Below, piece by piece: positions 25,929-38,017 of a stretch of DNA of 64,000 nucleotides. How positions within the stretch are numbered: position 1 is the stretch's first letter; each line of letters begins with the position of its first letter. The position numbers and the translations under genes were made by a program. The stretch comes from Polytrichum commune (taxonomy: Eukaryota > Streptophyta > Polytrichopsida > Polytrichales > Polytrichaceae): NCBI GenBank assembly GCA_950295325.1, contig OX485807.1, forward strand, positions 4,404,501 to 4,468,500, read 5' to 3'. The notes under the pieces are model-generated. The model saw nothing but the letters and a program-made list of their open reading frames with translations. It was not told the DNA's origin and did not search any database.

Positions 25929-28900
25929 TTACCCATCTCCATCTTCCGCTTCATATCCATTCTCGGCGTCATTTTCCGCAGCTGCAATACGTGCCAAGTT
26001 GTCTTTGGCAAAATCTAGATGTTTTTGGGGGATGGTCATTGCTTCTGTGTTGGAACCTTTGCGCGGCTTCCAAGCACAAAGTATAGTATCTGTGTTTATC
26101 CAAACCGGTGTGTACGCTGAGTCCACTGTTCACTTAAAATTCTTTTTGGTGTCCCAACCTAAATAAGTGCGGAGCACGTTCTGGTCTTTAGTGCTTGGAC
26201 GACAATATTCCACCTCAATTTGACGAAAGTTGGGGCTAGTTCGAACAAAATTGGGTGAAGACAATGCTTTTACCAACCAAATTGGTTTGGGATGCTCCTC
26301 ATCCCCTGCTCGTACGAGGACCAAATACCCTTCATGGCAATCAACACCTACACGAAACGACGGTGCCGGTCGATTGCGGGCAGGGCCAACGTAATGCTCG
26401 TCCATTGCGAACTCTTCACGAACGTCTCCATTGCTGAAAAACATAGTATCGGACTCAACAACCGTCAAACGACTTTGTGGCCAAAATTCTTGTGTCAAAG
26501 TCGTATGGGTGTCGCCACCAAGTGTCATCAAGGCTGAGCGAATGCGATCCCAATACGCGATCAACGGTTCATGGGTATCTCTAACACGTCTTGTGATGTC
26601 CTCCTCGCACAACTCTTTCCAATATTCAATGAATCCGGATATGCCTTTGATGATTTCCGGCCCATTCCTCATGGGTTCGGGTATGCAAGGCTTTGGTTCC
26701 CCATCCGGGACCAAACATTTCCCATCATTGTCTTGACGCCATACGAGTATACCATCATCCGGGCCCCAATTAGGAGATGTGCACAAAAGCTTGAATTGCA
26801 TGGCCGGGAGACCATCGTCCCTCATATAAAATCGGAATTGTTGTGCTTTGGTATGCCCCACCAAACGGTCCCCTCCCTTCAACATGTATGGCTTGATGAA
26901 GGCCTTGAAATTTGGTACTTCCTCAATCAAGTGCGGAATTACTGGCATATGGTCCAAATCCATATACGATTTCATAAGAAGAGGTATGGTTGGAAAATCT
27001 TCTTCATGCAACTTCATGCTCCACCGTCCGAATGATGCATCAATGTCGTCGTGTGTATGTCCCACCATCAAGAAAGACACAAACACCTCCTTGAAGATTC
27101 CTTTCGCCACGAGCAATGACCAAAAACAAAATACGTATCGACATTTGTTGTCCTTCGGACAATTATCAAGTTGAACGTGGAGAGTTGGAGGCAATGGTTT
27201 TGCACAAATGGGCTCTCCGGGTGGTTTTGGCAATGACGACATACAAACCTCCTTCCCCGCAAGCACTGCCTCATAAAGGGATGTGGTTCCACAACCATCA
27301 AAAAGTGCACGGGAAGAATGTACCGGTGGCTTCTCAAGATCGCGCAACAGTTTTGCAAATGAACCCACCGTGTGGTTAGCATCCCCAGGGTAAAAATCCA
27401 AACCATAATGGGCATACTTTACGTCCCCATGGCCGTGGGCAATCATACCTGGAAAAAACAAACGATGCGTGACCAAAATAATCAAATAACCACTAAACGG
27501 ATGTATGGAGTTGGACATTTGCCAAACACACCCAAAAAAATTGGATAGACTTTAAACACGTAGTTGTGATTTCATACAAACCTGTGACAGCTACGGGCAA
27601 CTTGAAGAGACCATCCGTGGCCTTTATTTTGCGTGCATAACAAGGGCATGCGGTTTTGGCGTGGTCCATTTTATCATGGATGACTGTTAGAACCTCTGTG
27701 GGCCTCATTATAGATAGAGCACGATTCTTATAGTAATCTTGACGGTGTGCCTCTTGATTGTTGACATGTTCAATATATTTTTTCTGGTGTCTGGAATGAG
27801 ATTCAGTGCCTATGGGGTGGGCGTCTCGAAGACCTTTGTATTTTTCACACGTCGTACATCTAGCGAACTTGTCCCCGGGTCTTTTCAGAATGTATTCCGC
27901 AAACTGCTGGTTTTTAATCACACTCAACTTGGACAAAGAAATGAGCCCACATCCCGCTATGCGACCCACTTCATTGATGTCCGTTAAGATGTTCTTCCAT
28001 TTTGTGCCCGTGGGCAACACCATTTGAACAACCTTCTCCCCTGACGACAATGTCCTCGTCTTGTGGGGCATTGCATCGGCCAATGGTACTATGATGGTGG
28101 ATAGTATCGCGGACGCTTGCAGTGTAGCCTCCCTAGGTTTCTTTGTGCCCGAGTTGCCATGAAATCGAGAGCGGCGACCCAACGATGAATACTTTCGAAA
28201 CCTATAAAAGTCAGCCTTGGAGACGGCGTGGATGGTATACCACGCTGTACAACACACATCAACATTCTCAAGTGTCACCACCTTATGCCCATGGGTATCA
28301 AGGTGCAAATTTCTGTGGACCTCGAGTTTCTTAGCCGACCTCATACGAAAATCCGCAAGCCACATCTCTTGACGCAGAGATCTAATTTTCTCCCGCGGGA
28401 AAAATTGGCAACATTTCCTCGCGCAACAATCCTTGCCGGACACTAGACGGATAGATTCGTCCCCCAAAAGCCGATCCCGTCGACGCTCCTTATCTCCGCG
28501 AGGCACACGGTTTGAATCATATCTACGGAGGCCTTTGCGAGGACGTGTTGTGGCCAACAAAGCTAATTGTGTTTGCTTATGCCGCCGCTCATGATCCCAC
28601 AAACTCACTTCCTCATGTAGAACTTGACGAAGCGGCCATCGACGCAAAGAAAATCTCCATGTCACCGGGACCTCTACCGGAAGCAAAGAGTTCAAGATGC
28701 ACACGCCAACATCATCGAGACCTAGGGCGTTGGCATCGACACAATCACGGGGATTGGAATTTCTACATATGCCATCTGCCACCGGGACACCAACCTCGTT
28801 GAGTAGAACGACATCAAGGCCAACCCATTGCTCCCTCCCGAAACCGGCACACAACGGAATGTCATCGTGGTCATCTCCGGAATGCAGAGATTGTTCGTGG

Positions 28901-29058
28901 ACTTCCAAAGATTCATGGGAGGATGTATCCACAAACACCCCCCTCACGTTTGGCACACCATTACTATCTGCCGACGGGGAACACAGTTCACATTCAGCAT
29001 CGGATGACGATGCATACGTCGATAACTCCAATGAACTATCACCCACATGCAACGCCAT
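25929..29058 (-). CDS. DUF7869-type transposon-associated protein, two exons, with a late in-frame TGA
   Basis: Exon 1 is 29058-27582 and exon 2 begins at 27448. The 133-bp GT-AG intron splits a Gly codon (phase 1) and joins cleanly. The frame runs 931 aa to a TGA at 26132-26130 and continues in the same frame for another 66 codons to 25929. That tail (INTDTILCAWKPRKGS, TEAMTIPQKHL) looks like part of the protein. Recognisable motifs are HDKMDHAKTACP, LHVQLDNCPKDNK, LLVAKGIFKEVFVSFLMVG and VGHTHDDIDASFGRW, the signature of the DUF7869 domain found in many transposon-like eukaryotic genes. The N-terminal half has a Cys-rich basic cluster (DCCARKCCQFF). The start at MALHVGDSS is preferred: the open frame extends upstream only into relic sequence homologous to 38.4 kb. 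The biochemical activity is not established; a DDE-like nuclease is an inference. Confidence 0.75.
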
Positions 29059-29289
29059 ACCGCCTAGACCAACCACCAGGAAATGATCAACCCAACCACC
29101 ACCGCAATGCATACAAGAGAGGATAGAATATATGTGGAGATAAATGGCCCAAAATTGACAAACAAATTTTGGTACACCATTGGAGAACCTCACGCACAAA
29201 GACGAACACGCGTCCCAAAAAAACGTTTTAAGCATACGTCTATGAGCCTCACTAATGTAAACAATACATGGACAAAGAGGAGAACAATC

Positions 29290-29710
29290 GTTAGTCGTCC
29301 AGGAGGGCCCTGCTGTTCGGACCAGCGCCTGTCCCCATACAACCGACGACGAAATCACAAATCCGAGAACGCCACATGCATTTACGAACGTGCGTTCGTG
29401 ACCTCAGTAACTTCTCCATGTGCATCCGGCGGCCTTCGAGATCCCTCATCTGAGAGCACCCTTAGGAATATCGGTTTTGTAGGTCAAAATACCATGTTGA
29501 CTTAGGAACCTGCGCGATATACTATCACAAGAGAACACTTGTCCATACGCACAAAAGTAGTAAATCTGCGGATGATGCCTGAATCAACTCCAACAATATT
29601 TTGAACACTGAACACCTCCATATTGCAAATTTGATTATGTTGACTTTTGCATACCTACCCATTTACGAACGGACGTTCGTAAATGGGTGCGACCCCGTGT
29701 TCACATCCTT
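29290..29710 (+). pseudogene. Second, diverged copy of the 3' end of the palindrome-bearing gene
   Basis: Aligns in direct orientation with 38409-38850. Shared landmarks are GGAGGGnCCTGCTGyTCGG, CCAGCGCC, CGAyGACGA, CCCTTAGG, TTTTGTAGG, ACTATCAC, TTGCATACC, and the palindrome followed by GGGTGCGACCC. Homology begins immediately to the right of the palindrome at 38395-38417. The exon-intron donor (GAGGT in the 38-kb copy) reads GAAAT here and is lost. It lies head to head with the DUF7869 gene. Confidence 0.75.
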
Positions 29711-30305
29711 CACGGACGAGCGATGAGCATATTTTTCTTGCTATTCTGTGTTCGTAAATTACTGCCATACTGATGTGCATGAATGAAGATGTGTTGCTGG
29801 ATGCGTAGACAATAATGACATGTATTTACGAACGTACGTTCGTAAATTCCTGACCATCAGGTACCAATAGATACGGGTCAAATAAGTATGTATGATCCTC
29901 GAAGGCATATTTACGAACGCATCCTCGAAGGCATATTTACGAACGCACGTTCGTAAATGATTGTCATGGATTAAGTGCATGTGACTAACCATATGAGTAC
30001 CTCAATCCAGAACATGCTCTCATGTGGGATTTACGAACGCACGTTCGTAAATTACCGACCATCAGGTACCAATAGATAAGGGTCAAATATGTAAGCATGG
30101 TCCTCGAAGGCATATTCACGAACGCACGTTCATAAATGACTGACATGGATTACGTGCATGTGACTATCCATATGAGTAGCTCAATCCAAAACATGCTCTC
30201 ATGTGGAATTTACGAACGCACGTTCGTAAATCCTTACCATGTACAGGTCCGAATCGTTTGTCTAAACCTGAAGCTCCTCATCTTTACGAACGTGCGTTCG
30301 TAAAG
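29380..30305. repeat. Palindrome array 1: eight copies of the 24-bp palindrome
   Basis: Copies start at about 29380, 29661, 29824, 29935, 30029, 30114, 30208 and 30282, plus one half site near 29910. Each has an arm ATTTACGAACG, two free bases and the mirrored arm CGTTCGTAAAT. Central bases here are TG, GA, TA, CA, CA, CA, CA and TG. Mismatches are few and mostly at the outer arm positions. The array continues the second-copy relic and would correspond to the 3' intron of the gene at 34-38 kb. Confidence 0.92.
29824..30207. repeat. Tandem duplication of a two-palindrome unit
   Basis: Unit 1 (29824-30028, 205 bp) and unit 2 (30029-30207, 179 bp) each read: palindrome, ACCATCAGGTACCAATAGAT, then CCTCGAAGGCATAT, palindrome, GTGCATGTGACT, CATATGAGTA, CATGCTCTCATGTGG. 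Unit 1 has an extra 26-bp slip duplication that includes a palindrome half site. So the array grew partly by tandem duplication and not only by independent insertions. Confidence 0.85.
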
Positions 30306-31879
30306 TTCCGGTATTTACGGCGGTATATGCGGTAGGTACAGCCTGTACTGTACCTGGGTGGTGTAGGGTTGGCGCACACGAAATGGCTTGAGCGCGTTCG
30401 GTGAGGTCTGTAGAGCGCACACTTGCATGTGCCGCTGAAAAGAGCTTTGTTGTGGGGGGAAGAGCTTTAAGTACTTCACCCCGCTGGTTCAAAATCCCTT
30501 GGATGCTCTTTAAAAAGCGGATTCCCGCGGCCTTCTTTGACCTGACAATCTCCCATTCCATCCATGCGGAATTATATAAATAGCATTGTCATGTATGGAA
30601 CATGCCTTGCATGCACGCCAACATATTGAAAATATATAAATCGGTTGCACACCTTAGTTGTGACCAAGGTCTCATCGAAATATATGTATATACATACATA
30701 TATATATATATATATACACATAATGTCTAAATATGAAGATGGCTAACATTGAATATTTAATTATTTGCGACTAAGGTATGAAGTCCAAGTTAATTGACAA
30801 TTGATGCCTAATAAAGTTATGAATGTCGAAGTCATATATATATATATCTATACATATATACACATATACACACATACACATATACACACACACACACACA
30901 TAATGAGGTCAGAGTGGCTAAGAACATGTTGCGGACGCCCCTAAAATTATAGGTATCATATGTTTCACATCAAAAAATGACCGTAATATGGTTACCAAGT
31001 GCATGAATACAACTAAAAAATCGGGTTAATCCATAATGGCTTGCACTAGGGTAGATTGAGGACATTATGAACTAATTATACCTAATAATATATGTAAGTT
31101 AGGTCTTCTTTCAAATGGTATCTAGGTGTGAAAATAAGGAATTAAAATGGCATGAGTAGGAAGGATGAATCAATTTGTAATGCTGCATAGTATGATAGCG
31201 TAATGATCATTGAGACTTGAAACCATACTAGCTACCGTAACATTGAATCATAGTTACAATTATTATGTGTTTGACGTCCTATTGGAAATTGAATTTTCGT
31301 CCACTTGTTGTAAGGGTACGGATACACATTAGTTAAATGTTTATTAGATCATTGGTGATATTTATAGTTGAATGCATTGTTCAATTGTTAGTTTAAGTTG
31401 ACATATGATTAAATGAGTTGAGGTCCTATTGGAAATAGATTTTTAGGGTTTGGGGAAATGCATTATTAATTTGGAATGGTGCATACAATAGTATGTACTT
31501 ACAATTAATATATGTTTTGCATCCTATGAGAAGGATGTGCATCATCATAGCTTAAAGTGTTGATATAAATTGAAGTCTTAAGACATGCATGTTATTATAA
31601 TAAGATCGTGGATTGTGTGATGAAATTTCACTCAGAACTATTAAGGTGAAAGAGAGAATATTTGAAATTTCACTTATCACCTAAACCAAAGTTTTATATC
31701 AAATCTATTAATTTGGAATGTAAAAATGACAATTGGCATCATTATCAATTATTATAGTTGTTATGAACGGAATTAAGCATTCTCCATCCACCCAACATTG
31801 GTAGACCAATTTGACCTGCCCTCAGAAAACAACATGGCCACATATAAGAAAGGTTGGTAAGATAAAAAGATGCAGGGAT
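30306..31879. other. AT-rich stretch with microsatellites; one ambiguous open segment
   Basis: 30306-30583 is less AT-rich and open on both strands (about 60 codons on plus, 99 on minus). I see no domain and cannot choose a strand. TA/TG and CA microsatellites lie at 30680-30722 and 30834-30902. The rest to 31.88 kb is AT-rich without features. Confidence 0.45.
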
Positions 31880-31943
31880 GTAGGGTTTAGGGTTTGCGGT
31901 TAGGGTTTAGGGTTAGGGTTTGGGGGTAGGGGTTTAGGGTTTG
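31880..31943. repeat. Interstitial plant-type telomeric repeats
   Basis: Imperfect tandem TTTAGGG units on the plus strand (TAGGGTTTAGGGTTTGCGG, then TTAGGGTTTAGGGTTAGGG). This is the Arabidopsis-type telomere motif. With AT-rich DNA on both sides it is an interstitial block, not a chromosome end. Confidence 0.85.
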
Positions 31944-32529
31944 TGAAAGTTGTGTATGTGGTATTTGGGTTTAGGTTCTAGATTGTTACTAGGATACATT
32001 ACACACACAAACAATATTGACTCCTCAAAAACCCTTGTAATTGCACTAACTTCATTCATCGCAAGCTCGTAGTTGATGCTAGCAAAATAGTTGACCACTC
32101 CAGAAATGCATTAGTTCAAGCTAACACCTAATATTGGAACTTGAATTGACATCCTATCGTATAGCAACTCTGCGCAATCTCATATTATTATGAATTCCTT
32201 TTTGCATGTAATATTTATGTGAGGAACCATCGAATTAATTGAAAGATATCTAGCTCTTACATAAACTATATTTTAAAACACCATATACATATCTTTGGGG
32301 GTGGATTCTACATTGACAACCTAGGAAATGACATGCATTGTTTATTACGAATTAACTGAGCATATTTTTCTAAAATATGTTTACAAGGAATCCAAATGTA
32401 GAGGTACTAAGGAAAGAAAACGAGTAAAATTCATGTATTTTAACTAAGCTTTTCAAGTTAATGCCCTAAACGCGTCCATTACATATAAATATGTCAAAAC
32501 ATGAGAATAACATGAAGGGTTCCAATATA

Positions 32530-33130
32530 CAACCATCTCCCATCTCCCATCGCATCCCATCCCATCCCATCCCTTCCCTTCCCATCACCTCCCATACCAT
32601 CCCATCCCATCTCCCTCCTAGCCCTAGCCAGTGGAGTTGTGCCACGTGGCAGGTGCTGGGAAACCCTAGCGGCGCACCTACCTCCCCGCGCCCCTTCCTC
32701 TTCTCCTCATTTGTCATTTCGAGGAGAGGAGGAGCGGAGCGCTTAGAGAGCGAAGCTCTTGCTTTTTTTAGTCTTGAAGTTTTAAATTAGTTTTGTTGCA
32801 AGTTTTGAGAGATTTCAGATTGAGAGCTTGTGTGAAAGCTTTTGAGTTTGTAAAAGCTTTCATTGTGAAAGCTTGTGAGTTTGTGAAAGCTTTCAGTGTG
32901 AGAGTTTGTGAGTTTCAAAAGCTTGAGAGCTTGAGTAGGAAAGCTTCAAAGTTTCGGATTGAGAGCTTGAGGGTGATCTTTAGAAGCTTGAGAGTTTAAG
33001 GAAGCTTGAGAGTTGAAGCTTGAGAGTTTAGGGAAGCTTCAGAAGTGAAGCTTGAGAGTTTAGGGAAGCTTGAGAGTTAAGGGTTTGCTTAAGAGTTCAG
33101 AAGCTTGAGAGCTACAAGCTTGTGAGTTTT
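32530..33130 (+). promoter_or_regulatory. Candidate promoter and 5' leader of the palindrome-bearing gene
   Basis: The segment changes abruptly in composition. It begins with CCCAT/CCCTT simple repeats (about 32535-32620) and a palindromic G-box GCCACGTGGC (32641-32650). From about 32805 to 33120 come irregular repeats of AAGCTTGAGAG and GAAAGCTTGTGAG. Such purine/pyrimidine-biased repeats are common in plant 5' leaders. A splice acceptor-like TTTTGCAG at 33474-33481 and then the palindrome-rich stretch precede the first coding exon. Transcription start and leader introns are inferred, not proven. Confidence 0.4.
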
Positions 33131-33595
33131 GTGTACATGGGAGTATACTAGGGTTTGTATATAAGCTGTGAAGGCTTGAGGTCTGCATTAGAGAGTTATT
33201 TGAGTGTGCATTTGAAAGGCAATTGAGTGTGCAGTTGTGAGGATTTCTGGGATTTTCAGAAAGAGAAGAAGCAGGGTTTGAAATGTGCAGCATTTCAATG
33301 TAATTTGTTATCCTTTCCAACTCCTCTCACATTCTGAAAATGTTGCTTCTTGAATTCAATTTCTTTTGTTACATGCAATGTGAATTATCACTTTCTTCTT
33401 CATGTTTCATTCTGCATCTCATTCTGCATCTCAATTGCTTTATGATTCAAAATTTGTATCATTCTGACCAAAATTTTGCAGGCACGGTTGCAAGCAGAGT
33501 AGCTAATAAGTGAGTTATATACATATATGTATATATACGTATTTGTATATATACGAATACATATATGTACGGACAGGGGATCCCAAAACCATCAC

Positions 33596-34166
33596 ATTTA
33601 CGAACGCTCGTTCGTAAATGGACATACACTGCATACCGAACGTGCGTTCGTAAATACACACTCCACGTTCTTTGAAATGATCTATATTTACGAACGCACG
33701 TTCGTAAATATACTCAAAATATCACTCAGATGGAACCTTAACTTTAATATGAACCTCTACGAATATCTAAAGAACAAATATAATTTTGCGAACACCAATA
33801 AAACAAATCACATGTACTTACGAAAGATAAATCAACCAAATATCCGAAAAGATAGTCCAAATGGACATACTTACGAACGCACGTTCGTAAATAAATCCAA
33901 ATCTATAAAACCTATATCTTTTACGAACGATCGTTCGTAAAAATAACCAAATATATTACAAATACATTCATGACGAGTAGTCTCTTTGATCTTCATATCT
34001 TTTACGAACGCTCGTTCGTCAACTCAATACTAAAAATTTATATGATCTTGCAACCCCTCATTTACGAACGAACGTTCGTAAATATAATTACATCAATTGC
34101 AAAGACGCATTAACACTGCGTAGTCTGTGGGATATGCATGTCATTTACGAACGTTCGTTCGTAAAG
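33596..34166. repeat. Palindrome array 2: eight copies upstream of the first coding exon
   Basis: Copies start at about 33596, 33633 (left arm shortened), 33686, 33870, 33919, 34000, 34060 and 34143. Central bases are CT, TG, CA, CA, AT, CT, AA and TT. Spacers between them are AT-rich and unrelated, unlike the tandem array at 29.8-30.2 kb. The last copy ends 28 bp before the ATG at 34194, and a TTCTGTTGCAG acceptor lies between, so the array probably lies in a leader intron. Confidence 0.92.
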
Positions 34167-35489
34167 TCACTAATTCTTTATATTCTGTTGCAGATGGCAA
34201 GATCAAGCAGAAGCGCCATTGAGATGTTCGCGGTGAAGGTCGATGGCCTTCCAGAGTCGGTGTTAGACGATAACGGCAACGACAACTATGTCCCCAAGGA
34301 AGACTTCATGGGGGAGTGGACGGCACTGCCAGAGAAGATCGGGGACGGCCTCTTCTGCATGCGCTTCACCTACGAGCTGGAGACAAGACCGGACCAGCCC
34401 GAACAGTGGGTTCAAATGAAGACGTGGGAGATAGAGTCCATAGAGGCCCAGGGGGAGTATGTAATTCTGGACATGAAGAACAAGAAGGATCATATCAACC
34501 TCTTGTTGCATTTCCAGAAAAATACCTTCTCCTACCAATACGCCACCAATAACGTAGCGAAAGATGCCAAGCACTTCGACCTGGACGGCCTCTTCTCCAA
34601 ATATGCGTTGAGCCCATACTGGACGGCAAGGAAATTGACCGCCCTTGCATTGAACATCTCCAAATACAACAGTGTGGTCACTGAGGCAAACAAGAAGAAG
34701 AAGAGCCCCAGGAAACCATCCACATCAGGGGCAGGAGGATCTAGAAGTGCACCCAGGCCTGTGCCTTCCGCTAGCAAGGCGACGGAGGGCCCCAGTAGAC
34801 ACTCCACGCCATCGAAGAGGACAAGGGAGGAGATGGAGAAATCGGGAGTAACAGAGACCGCGGAGGTGACCTCGCCTGTCGTAATGCCCACCCCCTTGAA
34901 AAAGGGCGAGAACCCTGACGCTGTGAAGGCCACGAGGATCCTTCGAGACTTCAACAACTACTCGAAGGATTGCTGGCCCATGGGACGCCACTTCACATTC
35001 AACGTGGACTGCTTCAAGTGCGAGATGTCCCCCAACAAATGGGTGGTTTAGTCTCGCGAGAGCGGTGGTGTGAAGTGGCAGATAAATAATCTAATGAACA
35101 ACGTCAAATGGGACAGGCAGACCGTTTGCGTCATGCCGAAGGGGCTGACATCCCGTCCGACGGAGAAGGACTGGCCACGGATCCAGAATGGAGAGTTCTG
35201 GATCATAGACGGCCAACACAGCTTGGAGGCGTCCCAGATAATCCTCAAGGACGACAACTTCCAGCATGAGCTGAAGGAGGACTTGCGCTACTGGAAGGCG
35301 TTCTTGGTGTGGTCGGACGATTGGGACAAGCTGCGGAAGATATCCACCTTCCTCAACTCCGGCAACAAGATCAAGGCCTTCGAGGCGTCATGGGCAGCCA
35401 ACATAGTGGCTGCAAGGGACGTCTGGGTCGCCCACGGGTGCCCCCCTAAAGAAAGGGAGAACGCGAAGACGCCATCTCCACAATGGAAG

Positions 35490-35586
35490 GTGAGTTTACG
35501 AACGAACGTTCGCAAATATCTTTGACATTCAAACTTACGAACGTGCGTTCGTATTTTGTGCGTTACTGATGCCTTTCTTGCTGCAG
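35490..35586 (+). other. Intron 1 (97 bp) carrying two palindromes
   Basis: Donor GTGAGT after CAATGGAAG, acceptor TTGCTGCAG. Two palindromes (35494-35517, centre AA; 35533-35555, centre TG) make up about half of this very short intron. The intron joins QWK to AFCDAM in phase 0. Confidence 0.8.
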
Positions 35587-36912
35587 GCATTCTGCGACGC
35601 GATGGTGGACAAGTTCTCCTCCATCGACATGAAGTCTACAACAACCAAGTCTGTCCTGGAGCTCAAGGGTGAGCTCCGCCTCATCTGTTGCAACAGGGAC
35701 ACTTGGGAGTTGTGGACACAATTTTTTGATGCGCACAGTTCGGGCGATCTGGTCAACCCCGACACCGAGGAGAAGTACAGCGCGGAGAAGACCGGGGAGG
35801 CCCCTCCACTACTGAGGGAGTTCTTCATGTCCCTTCAAGGGTTAACAGAGTCCGAGTTGCAGAGGTGCGCGGTGCATCTTGTTGGGAACACAATGGGAAG
35901 AACCATCCCATACCCGAAGATATTTTTGAAGAGGCCAAGACACAAGCCCGGCACGTATTCCATTAAGGAATGGTGCGAACACCGCAAGCTGAAGACTGCT
36001 GCAATGAGGGAGTTGAGCGCCCTAATACCAGAGTACGCACTCATCCTAGCCGACGGGGACATTAATTGGGCCAGCTGGAAGATGTTCAAGGTCGATTACA
36101 ACATCTCCGGACCCTCAATGCGTTGTCTTGTCAAGGAGCACGCCTCCATTTTGAACTAGAAGGGGAACAAGAGGACAAAGAAAACTGAGACGGATCCCCA
36201 GGAGGTGGAGCAATACAGAAGCTTTTTGGCGCGGAAGAGGTTGGCCACATTCGAAGGAGTGGCCAGATTTTGTTTGGTGACAACCGGAGTGGAGAGGGTC
36301 ACATTTTCCAAGTGGGACCGGACCATGAGCAGGGCCGAGGTGAGGGAGGATCGACGGGGGTGCCCATTTGCCCTGATCGATTTCAGGGGGATCCCCGGTG
36401 CGTCGAGGCAGGGGGGGAAGGACATACCTTTCTACGACCCCTTCATGGCCAAGTTCAAGGAGCACAAGTCTCCGGACATGAGGGAGCCTCACGTTTGGCT
36501 GTGGATAGTGGAGCAGGAAAAGCTCTCTGCTGTAGTCGACCTGTACGAGAAGACGATCAAATTCGAGTACATCATCTTCCACAGCACTTACGTGCCCGCC
36601 AAGACGGAAGGGATCGTGGCCATTAACGAGGCCAGGGGAAACAAACAGGTGGGGGCGGTCAGCCTCGTCTTCTTGACGTACAACGCGCTTCGGAATGGGC
36701 GAGCCCCTGTCAGGGCGAATACTACGTTCAAGAAGATCTACAGCATCCCCCATCCCCCTCCTAAGGATCTGCTGCAGGAGACCTTGTACACTGTCTTCCC
36801 GGCGATGGAACTCAGGTTGGAGTTCTACGTCTCCGTTTTGCAGAGCGTGGCAATAAGCGGAGAGACCGTGTACAACGTTTGTGGAGGCAACAAGTTCATG
36901 TACGCTGCGATG

Positions 36913-37053
36913 GTAAGCTCTCCAACTAATATTTACGAACGCTCGTTCGTAAAGTTCACCTCAACTTGTCTTGGGTTTTGATGACATTGTTTCTCGTCGT
37001 TGATGTTTACGAACGCACGTTCGTATATTCTAACGTATTTACTTGAATCTCAG
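36913..37053 (+). other. Intron 2 (141 bp) carrying two palindromes
   Basis: Donor GTAAGC, acceptor TTGAATCTCAG, phase 0. Palindromes at 36931-36954 (centre CT) and 37005-37028 (centre CA). As in intron 1, there are exactly two copies, near the two ends of the intron. Confidence 0.8.
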
Positions 37054-38017
37054 ATGCTGGGGCTGGCCGTCAACAGCTTCATTGAAGCCATCGACGAGGA
37101 GGACTTCCACGTGCACAGGGCGAAGGCCTCCACGATGGACCTGGAGGACATGTCCCTCCCGAGGACGGACATCAACATGCCCGTCGACGAAGGCATGCCC
37201 GCCATGGAGACGGACGACGACGAGCCCGCGCCCTCCTACAACGTCGAGGCGATCCTCCGATCCTTGGACGTCACTCCTCTCCGCATTTTGGCGCCGTCGG
37301 GAAATCCATCCGACGTGCAAGGGACTCCGGGTGGATACACGGGGTCGTCGGCGGGGACAACCCAAGATGTCCTCCCCGCGAGAACGTCTGGAGCGGAGGC
37401 ATTCGGCACTCCCGGGGGATGCTTGACATCCGTGTCGCCCAGGCCGATCGTGGTTCCCAAGATGGAGAACCTCGACCTTCTGGACCAACGGTCCCGACCG
37501 ACGTTAGACCACTACCGCAACACGAGGCGGAGGATGAAGAAGACCCCCTACGTGGAGCTGCCTCCGGGGGCAATCATAGAGGTCTCCGATGAGGACGAGG
37601 GCGACATGGAGATCATGGTCGAGCTGGGGGTAGACTTTGACAAAAACAAGAGGGTCAAAGAGGAGGCGTTGTCCGTCGCCAAGCTCGAGCAAAAGATGAA
37701 GGAGGACATGGCGAAGGCGGCAGAGGAGAATGCCAAGAAAATGTTCGCAATTCAGGAGGAGCTGAGGCAGTCCAACGAGAAGACGGACGCCATCCTCGCC
37801 ATGCTCCAGCGTATGCAGAGCTTCTCGGCGCCCCCCCAGCCGGCCTACCCCTTCCCTGGAGGATACCCCTCCCAATCCCCTCCACCAGGCATGTTCACCG
37901 GAGGGCCTTCCCGCCAGCAGGCGCCCCACCCTACGCCTGTTGGCACTCCTCCGCCCCCAGAGGTTCCCTCGACCACCTCCCACGATGCTGTGGCGGCGGC
38001 CATCTAGGAGGACGAGG

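Noticed and set aside
29058-29358. N-terminal extension of the DUF7869 protein to 29358
   Set aside because: This part of the frame overlaps sequence homologous to the other gene's 3' exon at 38.4 kb on the opposite strand, so the extension is incidental.
29380-30305. CRISPR-like array
   Set aside because: The repeats are perfect palindromes at irregular spacing inside a eukaryotic gene region. Spacers are themselves duplicated, and no cas-like genes exist.
33527-34166. Protein-coding frames rich in YERSFVN / LRTHVRK peptides
   Set aside because: These peptides are simply the palindrome read in its two open frames. The frames have no other coding character and lie upstream of a splice acceptor.
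34263-37983. Minus-strand open frames up to 212 codons
   Set aside because: Shadows of the GC-rich plus-strand exons, where stop codons are rare in all frames. The plus strand has matching splice sites and domain motifs.
35049-38007. TAG stops as programmed readthrough or RNA editing
   Set aside because: Possible, but deamination of CAG in methylated transposon DNA is simpler and also explains the TGA stops. Kept only as an alternative.
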